Assembly (NCBI GenBank): GCA_965223045.1
Contig: CBDCVN010000013.1
Coordinates: forward strand, 4,278,001 to 4,342,000
Direction: 5' to 3'
DNA: 64,000 bases
Origin: CBDCVN01 sp965223045
GTDB lineage: Bacteria > Deinococcota > Deinococci > Deinococcales > Trueperaceae
Position numbers and translations under genes: made by a program. Positions 53,613-62,448 of this stretch are shown here, piece by piece; the first letter of the stretch is position 1, and every line of letters begins with the position of its first letter. Below the pieces are notes generated by a model. The model saw nothing but the letters and a program-made list of their open reading frames with translations, was not told the origin of the DNA and searched no databases.

Positions 53613-55512
53613 TACAAACAATATGCACCTAGAGATCCAGTATGCGAATACAGATAAGCCAGTAGGAGTAATACGTAGCAGCTATCGTGAAGATGGAAAA
53701 ATAAAACACAAACAATTCGGAAGGATAACAGGACAAACTCTAGAGCAACTTAAAATGTTACAGCTAACCTTTCGTAATGAGGTTATTGCTAAAAGTAATC
53801 CAAAAGCTGTACAAATAGTAGGCAGTAAAGAATATGGAGCAAGTCATACGATATTGTCAATGATTAAGGAAATAGGATTAGATAAGGCAATGTATTCACA
53901 ACCCCAGCCATGGGTGAGTAACATAAGCGCGATGATAATAGGTAGGATAATATTTGCTGGAAGCAAGTTAGCATTATGCAATCAATATAATAATAGTAGT
54001 CTTTGGGAACAATGTGGAGTAGAAGGAAGACCAGATGTAAGAAAACATTGTTATGAGGCATTAGATAGACTGCTAGCAAGACAAAAAGGAATTCAGAAGA
54101 AGTTAGCCAAGAAACATCTCAAGAATGGAAATCTTGTACTATATGATGTCACGAGCAGTTATTTGGAAGGCCAATACACAAATAGCGAATTGGTAAAATA
54201 TGGATATAACCGAGACGGGAAGAAGAAACATGAACAAATAGTAATAGGATTAATATGTAATGGAGAAGGTTGTCCAGTAGGAGTAGAAGTTTTCAAGGGA
54301 AATACTAAGGATCAGACAACAGTTTCAAACAAGATAGGAGAACTAAAAGAGACGTATGAAATAAAGCAAGCGATATTTGTAGGGGATAGAGGAATGGTAA
54401 CAGAAGCAATAGCAGAAGAATTAGAGGAAAAAGGTGTAAAGACAATAGGAGCACTAACAAGGGCTGGAATACATAAACTAATAGAAAAAGGAATAATAAA
54501 GCCATCTGAGTTCAATGAAAAGAAGATAACAGAGGTAGTAAACGCTGAAAATCCAAGTAGAAGATACTGTTTATGCAAAAACCCTGAATCAGCAAAACGA
54601 GATGCAAAAACGAGAGAAAAACTGATTGAACTGACGACTGAGGAGCTTGAAGAAATAGCAAACTACAAGCAAAAAACAACTGTAGAGGTATTGGGAGCAC
54701 GAGTAGGAAAAGTGCTACAGAAATACAAAATGGGTAAATATATTAGTTGGAAAGTAACAGGAGATAATAAAGAAAAGGAATCAACCAAACATAAGCTGTT
54801 ATGGAGTAAAAAAGAAGGGGCAATAGCAAAAGCTAAGGATCTAGATGGATGTTATGTAATAACAACCAAAGTAGATGAAAAAACGATGGACAAAGAAGAG
54901 GTTGTGACTAGGGCATGTGGATATGACAAATCAGAAATTGCACGCATTGGATATCAAAACCAAACTAGCCAGTCTCAGGACAGCTATTTGTTAGAAAATG
55001 TGAATTCCAAAAAAAATTGCAGGATAGCCTATATTTGCGAGAAGCTTTAGTTGTTAACCACATAATCTTTACCAGATTGCAGAGGAGCTTATGCGTCAGC
55101 ATCAGGATTATCCAAGGTATTTAAGAGTAGCGTTTTCGATTTCACACTCTAGGTGTCCACACGCCCTAGCTACAAGAAACTAGAGCAAGTAGAAAAAGCA
55201 TTCCGCAATTTAAAAACAGTGCAGTTAGAAATGCGACCTGTGTATCATAATCTAGATCATCGTATCAAAGCACATGTATTTTTATGTATGCTAGCGTATT
55301 ATGTGCAGTGGCACATGCAAAAACGATTAGGACCATTGTTCAAGAAGGACAAAAAAGGATGGGAAAGAAGATGGACGTTTGTACAAGTAATAGAAACACT
55401 GAAAACAATCACCAGAAATAGAATTGAAACAAATGGAATGTCTTTTTATCGGAACACTGTTCCAGACGAAGAGCAAAAATATATCTTAGACCTGATGGGG
55501 GTCGAGATGTAG
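53605..55512 (+). pseudogene. IS1634-family DDE transposase, interrupted
   Basis: The 5' part (to 54911) reads GKIKHKQFGRITGQTLEQL, NLVLYDVTSSYLEGQYT (first Asp), IFVGDRGMVTEAIAEELEEKGVKTIGALTRAGI (second Asp) and LDGCYVITTKVDEKTMDKEEVVT. The 3' part (from 55170) reads SYKKLEQVEKAFRNLKTVQLEMRPVYHNLDHRIKAHVFLCMLAYYVQWHM with the final Glu region. Removing 258 bases between the two CTAG copies joins VVT directly to SYKKL in frame and gives about 549 residues, the usual family length. The inserted DNA keeps the frame (258 = 3 x 86) but brings stop codons, the first at 55048. So the gene is knocked out by a single secondary insertion, not by drift. Confidence 0.92.
54912..55165. mobile_element. 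254-bp miniature element (MITE) with CTAG target duplication
   Basis: The element is flanked by CTAG at 54908-54911 and 55166-55169. Its ends are inverted: GGCATGTGGA on the left, and GGCGTGTGGA as the reverse complement of the right end (9 of 10 match). CTAG or YTAR duplications are typical of IS5-family (IS427 group) elements. The interior has no long frame; short peptides such as QIAEELMRQHQDYPRYLRV (from about 55074) may be a transposase scrap. Probably mobilised in trans. Confidence 0.85.
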
Positions 55513-55621
55513 CCATTTTTTATAAAAAATAATTTCACCCTAAAACCTCAAATAGCACGGGATTTTAGGGGTCAAAAACCCTACTTTTTGATGACAAAAT
55601 GCGTTAGATTATATATTAGTA

Positions 55622-55642
55622 GGGCACCCACAAGGGGTGCCC
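55622..55642. terminator. Hairpin downstream of glmS
   Basis: GGGCACCC-ACAAG-GGGTGCCC forms an 8-bp G+C-rich stem between the transposase remnant and the end of glmS (stop at 55671-55673, minus strand). It lacks a T-run on either side but is well placed to block read-through for convergent genes. It could also belong to a dispersed repeat. Confidence 0.45.
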
Positions 55643-55670
55643 GTACATTGCTTAATTGCGCTTGGGGGAT

Positions 55671-57485
55671 TTACTCTACTGTGACCGATTTTGCCAAATT
55701 GCGGGGTTTATCTACATCTAAACCCAACCTATTTGCTGTTTCATAAGCTAGGAATTGGAGTGGTATTACATTCACTAAGGGTGAAATAAGTTCGTGTGTT
55801 TTGGGTACATAGATAACATGATCAGCGTGCTTGGCTATTTCTTTGTCACCATAACTAGCTAGGGCAATGATAATACCATCTCGAGCTTTGACTTCTTGAA
55901 TATTAGAAATGGTCTTATCATAGAGTTTAGAAGCAGTAGCTACTACTACTACAGGGAGTTTGTTATCTATAAGAGCAATAGGCCCATGTTTCATTTCCCC
56001 TGTTGCGTAGGCCTCAGCATGAATGTAGCTAATTTCTTTAAGCTTAAGTGCTCCTTCTAAAGCACTTGGGTAATTGATACCACGTCCTAAGAAGAGATAA
56101 TGGTCATGAGCTTTAAAAGCTTCTGCTATTTTTGCTGCTTGTTCACGAGCTTTTAGCGCCTCTTCTATAAGATTAGGAGTATGTCTAAGTTCTGCTATAA
56201 GATTTTTGGCATCTTCATCATTAAGGGTGCCTTGAGCACGACCTAACCAAATAGCTAACAATTCAAAAGCTACTAACATAGCCATATAAGCTTTAGTACT
56301 AGCTACACCTATTTCAGGGCCAGCATGGATATACATAACATCATCTACTTCACGTGTGATTGATGAGCCTTTGGCATTAATTATACCTAAGCTCTTAGCA
56401 CCTAAGCTTTTAGCTTCACGAAGGGCCTCTAGGGTGTCAATGGTTTCTCCTGATTGAGATACTACAATACAAAGTGTATTCTCATCTAGAACAGGTTCAC
56501 GATAGCGAAACTCGCTTGCTACCTCAACTTCTACAGGTAAACGTGCTAACTTCTCGAGCAAATACTCACCAACCATGCCTGCATAGCTAGCAGTACCTGC
56601 AGCAGCAATGACCACACGATTAATGCTGTGAGGATCAAGATTAATATCAAGCTGCACATCCATGCCATTGCCTGCTAGCCTGCCACCTAAGGTTTGTTGG
56701 ACAACTTGGGGTTGCTCGAGCATTTCCTTAAGCATGTAGTGTTCATGGCCACCTTTTTCAGCAGCCTTTGCACTCCATTGTATTTTTTCTACTTCACGGC
56801 TTAGTATATTACCAGCAAAGTCACTTACAGTAATGTCATTTTTACTAATAAGGGCCATGTCTCCATCATGCAAAAAAATGATTTTGCGAGTGTAGGGAAG
56901 TAGTGCAGGCACATCACTAGCCACAAAGTTCTCGCCTTCACCAACCCCTAAAACTATTGGGCTGGTGTTTCGTGCTACTACAATAAGATCATGGTCTTTG
57001 TGTGACACTACTAGGGCATAAGCTCCTACTACCTCTTGCAATGCTTTTTGTACTGCACTAACCAAGTTACCTTGATAGTACTCTTCTATTAAGTGAACGA
57101 GTACTTCTGTATCTGTTTCTGAAACAAAGATATGACCTTGGTTAGTAAGCCTTTCCTTAAGCTCTAAGTAATTTTCAATTATGCCATTGTGAATAACAGC
57201 TAGTTTGCTATCTTCTGATAAATGGGGATGGGCATTTATGTCATTAGGTTTGCCATGGGTAGCCCAGCGTGTATGTCCTAAACCTAGACCTCCTTGTAGA
57301 GGAGTAGTTTTAAGCGCTTCTCGTAAAACCTGTAATTTGCCTGCTTTTTTAACCACATCTAACTTAGGATCGCCTGTGACTACAATGCCTGCTGAATCGT
57401 AACCTCTATACTCGAGCCTAGCCAAACCATCTAAAATTACCTCAGCTGCTTGACGATGACCAACATAACCAACAATACCACACAT
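55671..57485 (-). CDS. glmS: Glutamine-fructose-6-phosphate aminotransferase (isomerising)
   Basis: Makes glucosamine-6-phosphate, the entry to UDP-GlcNAc and peptidoglycan. The N-terminal glutaminase domain begins MCGIVGYVGHRQAA with nucleophile Cys (residue 1 after Met removal), GLGHTRWATHGKPN and HNGIIENY. Two SIS domains follow (ASEFRYREPVLDENTLCIVVSQSGETIDTLEAL; YLFLGRGINYPSALEGALKLKEISYIHAEAYATGEMKHGPIAL), ending PRNLAKSVTVE, the conserved catalytic-loop tail. At 604 residues it is complete. It is a single-gene unit with a long, G+C-rich leader that probably controls it. Confidence 0.97.
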   Translation of the reverse strand: MCGIVGYVGHRQAAEVILDGLARLEYRGYDSAGIVVTGDPKLDVVKKAGKLQVLREALKTTPLQGGLGLGHTRWATHGKPNDINAHPHLSEDSKLAVIHNGIIENYLELKERLTNQGHIFVSETDTEVLVHLIEEYYQGNLVSAVQKALQEVVGAYALVVSHKDHDLIVVARNTSPIVLGVGEGENFVASDVPALLPYTRKIIFLHDGDMALISKNDITVSDFAGNILSREVEKIQWSAKAAEKGGHEHYMLKEMLEQPQVVQQTLGGRLAGNGMDVQLDINLDPHSINRVVIAAAGTASYAGMVGEYLLEKLARLPVEVEVASEFRYREPVLDENTLCIVVSQSGETIDTLEALREAKSLGAKSLGIINAKGSSITREVDDVMYIHAGPEIGVASTKAYMAMLVAFELLAIWLGRAQGTLNDEDAKNLIAELRHTPNLIEEALKAREQAAKIAEAFKAHDHYLFLGRGINYPSALEGALKLKEISYIHAEAYATGEMKHGPIALIDNKLPVVVVATASKLYDKTISNIQEVKARDGIIIALASYGDKEIAKHADHVIYVPKTHELISPLVNVIPLQFLAYETANRLGLDVDKPRNLAKSVTVE

Positions 57486-57599
57486 ACTTTATTTTCTCAC
57501 TTTCTGTAGTTAAGTAGCTAATAATCAGCAACCAACTACCAAGACAAAGACATCTTGATTTTGTTACTAGCTTCTGACTATTGATTATTTTTTGTGGAT

Positions 57600-57785
57600 G
57601 TTTAGGGGTGGTTATCCCTGTTTAGCCCAGAACAACTTGAGCAAGGGGGTTGGACCTTGGGAGGGGCCCGCAGACTTAAACTCGCGTTTTCAGCACAACC
57701 TGTGCTTATCTCTGAGATTGTTATAGTTAACAGTTCAGAGCCCTCCGCCTCGTGGCCAAAGTTCGTTGGACTTGCGCTTCCCTCA
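57600..57785 (-). ncRNA. Structured RNA in the glmS leader, candidate glmS-ribozyme variant
   Basis: This roughly 185-base block is clearly G+C-richer than its surroundings and lies 115-300 bases upstream of the glmS start on the same strand. Read 5' to 3' on the minus strand it has AAGCGCAAG (57780-57772), CCACGAGGCGGAGGG (57755-57741), hairpins CTCTGA/TCAGAG and GCACA-GGT-TGTGC, then TCTGCGGGCCCCTCCC. The order AGCGC, ACGAGG-n-GGAGG, n-GCGG, CCUCC matches the glmS ribozyme core. The partner segments CGCA and UGCG agree with pairing where described ribozymes have CGCC and GGCG. Against it: the conserved AUCGA/UCGGCGG joining is replaced by an insert of about 70 bases. Another structured RNA such as a 6S-like RNA is the alternative. 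Confidence 0.45.
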
Positions 57786-57957
57786 AGATGTTTTTGTTGA
57801 CCTTATCACTCCTTAAGTTCAAACTTACCTTAGTAATTTACAGTTTTGCTTGGTAAGTATCTTATTATTTCTAATGTTAAAACATAGCTAAACATATAAT
57901 CAATGATTTCTTGATTAAGATGTTTTCATTCAAGCACCTTAGGATCACTTGGGAAAT
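57786..57957. other. Gene-free spacer between the glmS leader and the cvpA terminator region
   Basis: A+T-rich, no coding frame; presumably holds the glmS promoter on the minus strand. No confident box was assigned. Confidence 0.35.
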
Positions 57958-57999
57958 AACTTGAACATTTCAAGTTCAAGAGTATTGCACAGGGCAATA
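57958..57999 (-). terminator. Paired hairpins after the pheS-pheT-cvpA operon
   Basis: AACTTGAA-CAT-TTCAAGTT (57958-57976) and TATTGC-ACAGG-GCAATA (57983-57999) are two perfect stems directly beyond the cvpA stop. On the minus strand the distal hairpin is followed by TATTTCC, only a weak U-tract. Confidence 0.5.
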
Positions 58000-58017
58000 T
58001 CAATCGCTGATCCTATC

Positions 58018-58650
58018 CTATGTACCATTTTCACTTTCAGTTTTTATAGGCTCAGGCTTTTCCCAAGGTGCACTTATAATTAGCCACCTATTTAGTACTC
58101 GCACTAGGTCAGGATCAGTAGAACTGATTAGCGAAGGATCTTTATAGGCTTTGTAAAGAAGAGTATCACGCCCTATATTGACAATATGAGAGCTTTTTAT
58201 GGAGTTACTAATGCTTGTGGGGAAGCTTTCGGGAAAGCTTTTAAGGTAGGGATAAGTTACTTTGTTGTTTAAGGGATTAATGTTAAGAGGGAAAGATAAT
58301 ACAATTGCTAAGATAAAGCACAGGCCAAAGGAGAGTCCGCCTAGGCCACCTAAAATGGTTTCGCTACGATTACTCCAGCGTAGTCTTGGACTTGCTATTT
58401 GAGCAATAAAACCAAGTGCTGCCCCTGCTAAGAGTCCAAATGCAACAGCCAAAAGGGCATCCCTTTCACTTAGGGTTAGAAGTGGCCTGAGTAAAACAGG
58501 AGCTAAGATACCTATTAGGAAACCAGCTAAACGTTTTTGAGCAAAAAGAGCTATACTTGTTGCAAGTAGTAGCAGCATTGTTATATCAAACCAGTTAACA
58601 GTTTTTAGCCAACTTAAAATGCTATCAAGTGAATCTGTAAGTATTTCCAT
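58018..58650 (-). CDS. CvpA-family membrane protein
   Basis: A 210-residue protein with four to five membrane helices. The sequence DSILSWLKTVNWFDITMLLLLATSIALFAQKRLAGFLIGILAPVLLRPLL matches the CvpA opening (N-x-x-D-(I/L)-x-(I/L)-x-x-(I/L)...G...G), followed by GAALGFIAQ and RSETILGGLGGLSFGLCFILAI. The family was named from colicin V production; its function is envelope-related and not well defined. It follows pheT by 20 bases, an association with pheST seen in other Gram-positive-like operons. The C-terminal tail is variable. Confidence 0.75.
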   Translation of the reverse strand: MEILTDSLDSILSWLKTVNWFDITMLLLLATSIALFAQKRLAGFLIGILAPVLLRPLLTLSERDALLAVAFGLLAGAALGFIAQIASPRLRWSNRSETILGGLGGLSFGLCFILAIVLSFPLNINPLNNKVTYPYLKSFPESFPTSISNSIKSSHIVNIGRDTLLYKAYKDPSLISSTDPDLVRVLNRWLIISAPWEKPEPIKTESENGT

Positions 58651-58670
58651 AATTGTGTTTTATCCCTAGT

Positions 58671-61007
58671 TTAAGTACTGTCTCTAATACTATAACCTTT
58701 ATCAGTTATAGCAGAGATGATCTTTGCCATATAACTATCAACCTCATTGTCACGAAGAGCACGTTCTGGGTGTCTAAAATGTAAGTGCAAAGCAACACTA
58801 CGCTTACCTTTTGGGATAGGGTTCCCTTTATAAACATCAAAAGGTTCTAGAGCAACTAACTCTTTTCCTGCAGCAGTTTTTACTAAGTTGGCTAGTTCAT
58901 TATAGCTAATGTTATCAGGGAGGATAATAGCAAGATCCCGTTCAGCAAAGGGTTGGCGTGAGTAATCACTAAAACCCACTTCTCCACCCTCTAGAGGTAA
59001 ATCTAGCTCTGCAAGGTAAACTTCACCAACTTCATAAGTAGTAGCAATTTCGGGATGCAACTTCCCTAAAAAACCAATCTTTTTATTGTTCCAGTGAATG
59101 CTAGCACTTATGCCCGGATGTAGTGTGGGGTGGTGCTCAGCCTCTAGCTGGAAGTTTGAGCCTAGTGTAGCAGCTAGCTTTTCAAGAATTCCTTTAAAAA
59201 GATAAAAGTCAAGATTTTGAGGTTTAAGCCACCCTTCTGCCCACCAAGACCCACGCATGAGAATACAGAGCCTTTCACTTTCAGCTTCATTAAAAACGTT
59301 GCCAACTTCAAAAAGTGCTAAATCCTTTGCAGCATGATTGTTTTGTGCTGCTAGGAGCATATTAGGATAAAGAGCAGTGCGTAGTACACTACGCTCGTTA
59401 CTCTGGGGGTTTTTCAGGCTTACACTGCTTTTAGGTGCCAAGCATTTTGCTAATTCCTCATCACTAGTAAAAGTGTAGTTCATGGCTTCGGTTAGGCCAA
59501 AACCCACTAAGAGATTGCGTAAGCCACGGTGGGTGCTATCTTTCCGAGAAGGGATGAAGTGCAGGTGTGGTATACTTTCACCAATGTGCTCATAGCCATG
59601 TAAGCGCATAACTTCTTCGATTAGATCCTCAGCAATAGTTAAGTCAAAACGCCAACTTGGTGGAGTTATTTCCCAGTTATCAGATTGCTTGTTGACTATG
59701 CATCCCAAGGCCTTGAGGTAGCTTTCTTGTTTTGAATCTGGTAATTCAACATCCATAAGAAAGTGGGCTCTTGAGGGTTTATAGATGACTTTTTCACGAG
59801 TTATGTTCCCTTGCCCAACATCTATAAGTGCAGGGTGCAAGGTGCCCTCACCCAGCTCAGCTATGAGCTTAGATACTCTGGCATTAGCAACGGGTGGTAA
59901 GTTAGGGTCAACACCACGTTCAAAACGGTGACTAGCATCAGTAGATAAACCATGCCTTTTAGCTGTTTTTCTAATAGCAACAGGGTCAAAGTGGGCAATT
60001 TCTAAGGCTACCGAGGTAGTGCTTTCTTTGATGCTGTGATTTAAGCCACCTATAACACCAGCTATGCCTATAGGTCTACTATCTTTTTCGTTGGGAGTAG
60101 TTATAAGCAAATCTTGGTCAGTGAATTTATAGTCTTTTTCATCAAGAGCTATTAGTGTTTCGTTAGCTCGAGCTTTGCGCACAATTATTTTGCCATCGGT
60201 TAAAATGTTTTTATCATAGGCATGTGAGGGTTGGCCTAGCTCAAAAGTAACATAGTTAGTGATGTCCACAACATTGTTGCGTGGACGTAAGCCTAGGTTA
60301 GCTAGACGCCGCTGTAACCAGATAGGGCTAGGTTGTATAGTTATATCTTCAATTAAACGCAGAGTAAAACGTTTACAAGCAGGATCTTCTAACACTACAT
60401 TTAGGCCATTATTTAAGCTAGTATCACCCAAGTTTAAGCCATTGGCAGGATTTTTATAAGGAACGCCTAGTTTAGCTGATAAGTCTCTAGCAACTCCTAA
60501 AATGCTAAAAGCATCAGCACGATTAGGGGTAAGTTCTAATTCAATAATTGTTTCAGCCACCCATAAATCACTTAATTCTTTGCCTAAGGGCGTATCTTTA
60601 GAGAATTCAACTAATCCTCCACTGTAGTCATATAGGCCTAACTCTTTTGGGCTGCAGACCATGCCCTCACTTTCTACACCCTTTATACTGCGCTTAGAGA
60701 CTTGTAGGCCTGTGGGCAATTCGGCCCCTATTTTGGCTAGGGCAGTTAGCATGCCTACTTTGGCATTAGGTGCACCAGTTACCAAGTTATAACTGCGCTC
60801 ACCATCACTTATTTTGGCTAACCTTAAATTTTCTGTGCCTTCAATAGCTGTTAGTGATTCTATACGTACTGCAACAACTCCTTTGGGAGGTGCAGGCAAA
60901 TCATATACGTTTTCAACCTCGAGCCCTAGATCAGCAAGTGTGTCTGTTAAATTATTTAGATCAGGTAATGGGAGAATTTCCTGTAACCAACTATAAGGTA
61001 TATTCAT
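58671..61007 (-). CDS. pheT: Phenylalanyl-tRNA synthetase beta subunit
   Basis: Subunit of the heterotetrameric PheRS that charges tRNA-Phe and edits mischarged Tyr. Order: NIPYSWLQEILPLPD opening, EMAP/OB-like tRNA-binding domain (VVAVRIESLTAIEGTENLRLAKISDGERSYNLVTGAPN; MVCSPKELG), B5 and B3/B4 editing region (RPRNNVVDITNYVTFELGQPSHAYDKN; VALEIAHFDPVAIRKTAKRHGLSTDASHRFERGVDPN), catalytic-like core, and the C-terminal anticodon-binding FDX domain (SRQPFAERDLAIILPDNISY). At 778 residues it is normal. It overlaps pheS by four bases. Confidence 0.96.
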   Translation of the reverse strand: MNIPYSWLQEILPLPDLNNLTDTLADLGLEVENVYDLPAPPKGVVAVRIESLTAIEGTENLRLAKISDGERSYNLVTGAPNAKVGMLTALAKIGAELPTGLQVSKRSIKGVESEGMVCSPKELGLYDYSGGLVEFSKDTPLGKELSDLWVAETIIELELTPNRADAFSILGVARDLSAKLGVPYKNPANGLNLGDTSLNNGLNVVLEDPACKRFTLRLIEDITIQPSPIWLQRRLANLGLRPRNNVVDITNYVTFELGQPSHAYDKNILTDGKIIVRKARANETLIALDEKDYKFTDQDLLITTPNEKDSRPIGIAGVIGGLNHSIKESTTSVALEIAHFDPVAIRKTAKRHGLSTDASHRFERGVDPNLPPVANARVSKLIAELGEGTLHPALIDVGQGNITREKVIYKPSRAHFLMDVELPDSKQESYLKALGCIVNKQSDNWEITPPSWRFDLTIAEDLIEEVMRLHGYEHIGESIPHLHFIPSRKDSTHRGLRNLLVGFGLTEAMNYTFTSDEELAKCLAPKSSVSLKNPQSNERSVLRTALYPNMLLAAQNNHAAKDLALFEVGNVFNEAESERLCILMRGSWWAEGWLKPQNLDFYLFKGILEKLAATLGSNFQLEAEHHPTLHPGISASIHWNNKKIGFLGKLHPEIATTYEVGEVYLAELDLPLEGGEVGFSDYSRQPFAERDLAIILPDNISYNELANLVKTAAGKELVALEPFDVYKGNPIPKGKRSVALHLHFRHPERALRDNEVDSYMAKIISAITDKGYSIRDST

Positions 61008-61996
61008 AACTTACCCCTGAACTGACTAAGAACTCGCATATCGCTTTGGAAGAAGTAACGAATATCAGGAATGTTATAAGTTACCATAGCCAAACGTTCT
61101 ATACCAAAGCCAAAGGCAAAACCAGTTACTTCATTGGGGTCATAACCAGCAGCTTTAAAGACATTTGGGTGTACCATACCACAACCCCCTAGCTCTAACC
61201 ACTCTTCTTTACCTGTGCGAGGGTGCTGCCACCAAATAGCAAATTCTGCACCCGGTTCTACAAAGGGAAAGTAGCTTGGCTGCAATTTGGTTTTAGTATT
61301 TTTACCGAAGAGAGTTGTAGCCATTTCGTTAATTGCACCTTTAAGGTCAGCCATAGTTATACGTTCGCCTACCACTAGGGCCTCGAGCTGGTGAAACATA
61401 GCCTCATGAGTAGCATCTACTGCTTCTTCGCGAAAAACTTTGCCGGGCACTACTATTTTAAAAGGTGGTTTGTGCTTTTCCATATAGCGTGCTTGCATGG
61501 GGCTAGTATGTGTGCGCAGGAGTCTACCATCTGTTGTCCAGAAGGTATCTTGTAAATCCCTTGCTGGGTGGTGTTGGGGGAAATTGAGAGCATCAAAGTT
61601 ATAGTGCTCGGTTTCTAGTTCTGGCCCTGTTACTACATCATAGCCCATAGAGATAAATACATCGCAGAGCTGATTTATAACCCGTGTTAGTAGATGTAGA
61701 CTTCCTACAGGCATTTTGACACCAGGCAGAGTTACATCTACTCTTTCGCTGGCTAGTTCACGGTTTAGTTGCTGTGCTGTAAGTTCTACTTTACGTTTTT
61801 CAATAGCTTCAGTAAGTTTAGCCTTGAGTTTATTAACTTCTTGGCCCTTTTCCTTACGTGCTTGGGTTGACAAGCTTCCTAGGCTTTTGAGTTGCTTAGT
61901 GACTAGGCCTTTTTTACCTAGGTATTTAACCTTTACATCTTGTAAGGCTTGGGGAGTGCTTGCTGATTTTATTTCTTTTGATGCTTGCTCGATCAT
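61004..61996 (-). CDS. pheS: Phenylalanyl-tRNA synthetase alpha subunit
   Basis: Catalytic subunit of PheRS. An N-terminal coiled coil (about 1-85) precedes the class II core: motif 1 TRVINQLCDVFISMGYDVVTGPELE, motif 2 FRTHTSP-type (LLRTHTSPMQARYM) with VFREEAVDATHEAMFHQLEALVV, and motif 3 GFAFGFGIERLAM. At 330 residues it has normal length. AAGGTG precedes the ATG. It heads the pheS-pheT-cvpA operon. Confidence 0.97.
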   Translation of the reverse strand: MIEQASKEIKSASTPQALQDVKVKYLGKKGLVTKQLKSLGSLSTQARKEKGQEVNKLKAKLTEAIEKRKVELTAQQLNRELASERVDVTLPGVKMPVGSLHLLTRVINQLCDVFISMGYDVVTGPELETEHYNFDALNFPQHHPARDLQDTFWTTDGRLLRTHTSPMQARYMEKHKPPFKIVVPGKVFREEAVDATHEAMFHQLEALVVGERITMADLKGAINEMATTLFGKNTKTKLQPSYFPFVEPGAEFAIWWQHPRTGKEEWLELGGCGMVHPNVFKAAGYDPNEVTGFAFGFGIERLAMVTYNIPDIRYFFQSDMRVLSQFRGKL

Positions 61997-62172
61997 AAAA
62001 ACACCTTCCTAAAATACCTAAAATATATTTAAAAAACACTTTAATCCTAGCTGGACAGCGCTTATTTTTGTGGACTTGGAAAAACTGCATTTAATAACTA
62101 AAAATCTTAGCCTAGGGCTAATTGCAAAGTCAATTACATAGATACCCATAATTCTTGAGGGGAAAGTAATGG

Positions 62173-62207
62173 TTGTAATACAATATAAAATATATTTTGT
62201 ATTACAA
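62173..62207 (+). promoter_or_regulatory. Operator/promoter of the MazF-type toxin-antitoxin operon
   Basis: TTGTAATACAA (62173-62183) and TTGTATTACAA (62197-62207) are exact reverse complements separated by 13 bases that hold TATAAA/TATATT promoter-like boxes. The right arm ends one base before the first ATG (62209). This is a strong candidate site for autoregulation by the ribbon-helix-helix antitoxin. Confidence 0.7.
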
Positions 62208-62208
62208 T

Positions 62209-62448
62209 ATGTTTATGGCTAAAACGCATATTAATGTCAGGATAGATTCAGGTTTAGCCTCTTTTATGCTTGATTATAAGCTTAAAAAAGGTATTTCTAC
62301 AAAGAGTGAGGTTGTTGAAAGAGCACTCAAAACCCTTCGTGATGTTGAGCTTAAAGAGGCTTATAAGCAAGCTATGGAAGAATGGGTTGATTCAGGAGAA
62401 CATAAGCTTTGGGATAAGGTTGTAGGGGATGGACTAGATGAGGCGTAG
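62209..62448 (+). CDS. Ribbon-helix-helix antitoxin of a MazF-type toxin
   Basis: A 79-residue protein. AKTHINVRIDSGLASFMLDYKLKKGISTKSEVVERALKTLRD has the RHH order: a short beta strand, then two helices, with the second carrying SEVVERALK. The acidic/Trp-rich C-terminal tail (EEWVDSGEHKLWDKV) is a likely toxin-binding segment. The start could be ATG 62209 or 62215; a longer frame from TTG 62197 would translate the operator and is rejected. The end overlaps the toxin start by 11 bases, coupling both. Confidence 0.82.
   Translation: MFMAKTHINVRIDSGLASFMLDYKLKKGISTKSEVVERALKTLRDVELKEAYKQAMEEWVDSGEHKLWDKVVGDGLDEA

Larger units (their letters stand above)
53590..55540 (+). mobile_element. IS1634-type insertion sequence, inactivated
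   Basis: The element carries one DDE transposase gene of IS1634 type, now split by a miniature element. Outer ends are not sharply defined by eye: TGGCTAC near 53606 is matched inversely by GTAGCCA near 55510, suggesting short terminal or subterminal inverted repeats. A+T-rich TTTTTATA tracts lie outside on both sides. Target duplication was not identified. Confidence 0.7.

Noticed and set aside
57600..57785. tmRNA, SRP RNA or RNase P RNA in the glmS leader
   Set aside because: The block is G+C-rich and folded, but lacks the tmRNA ends and tag, the SRP GGAAGCAGCC loop, and the RNase P GAGGAAAGUCC/ACAGAA signatures.
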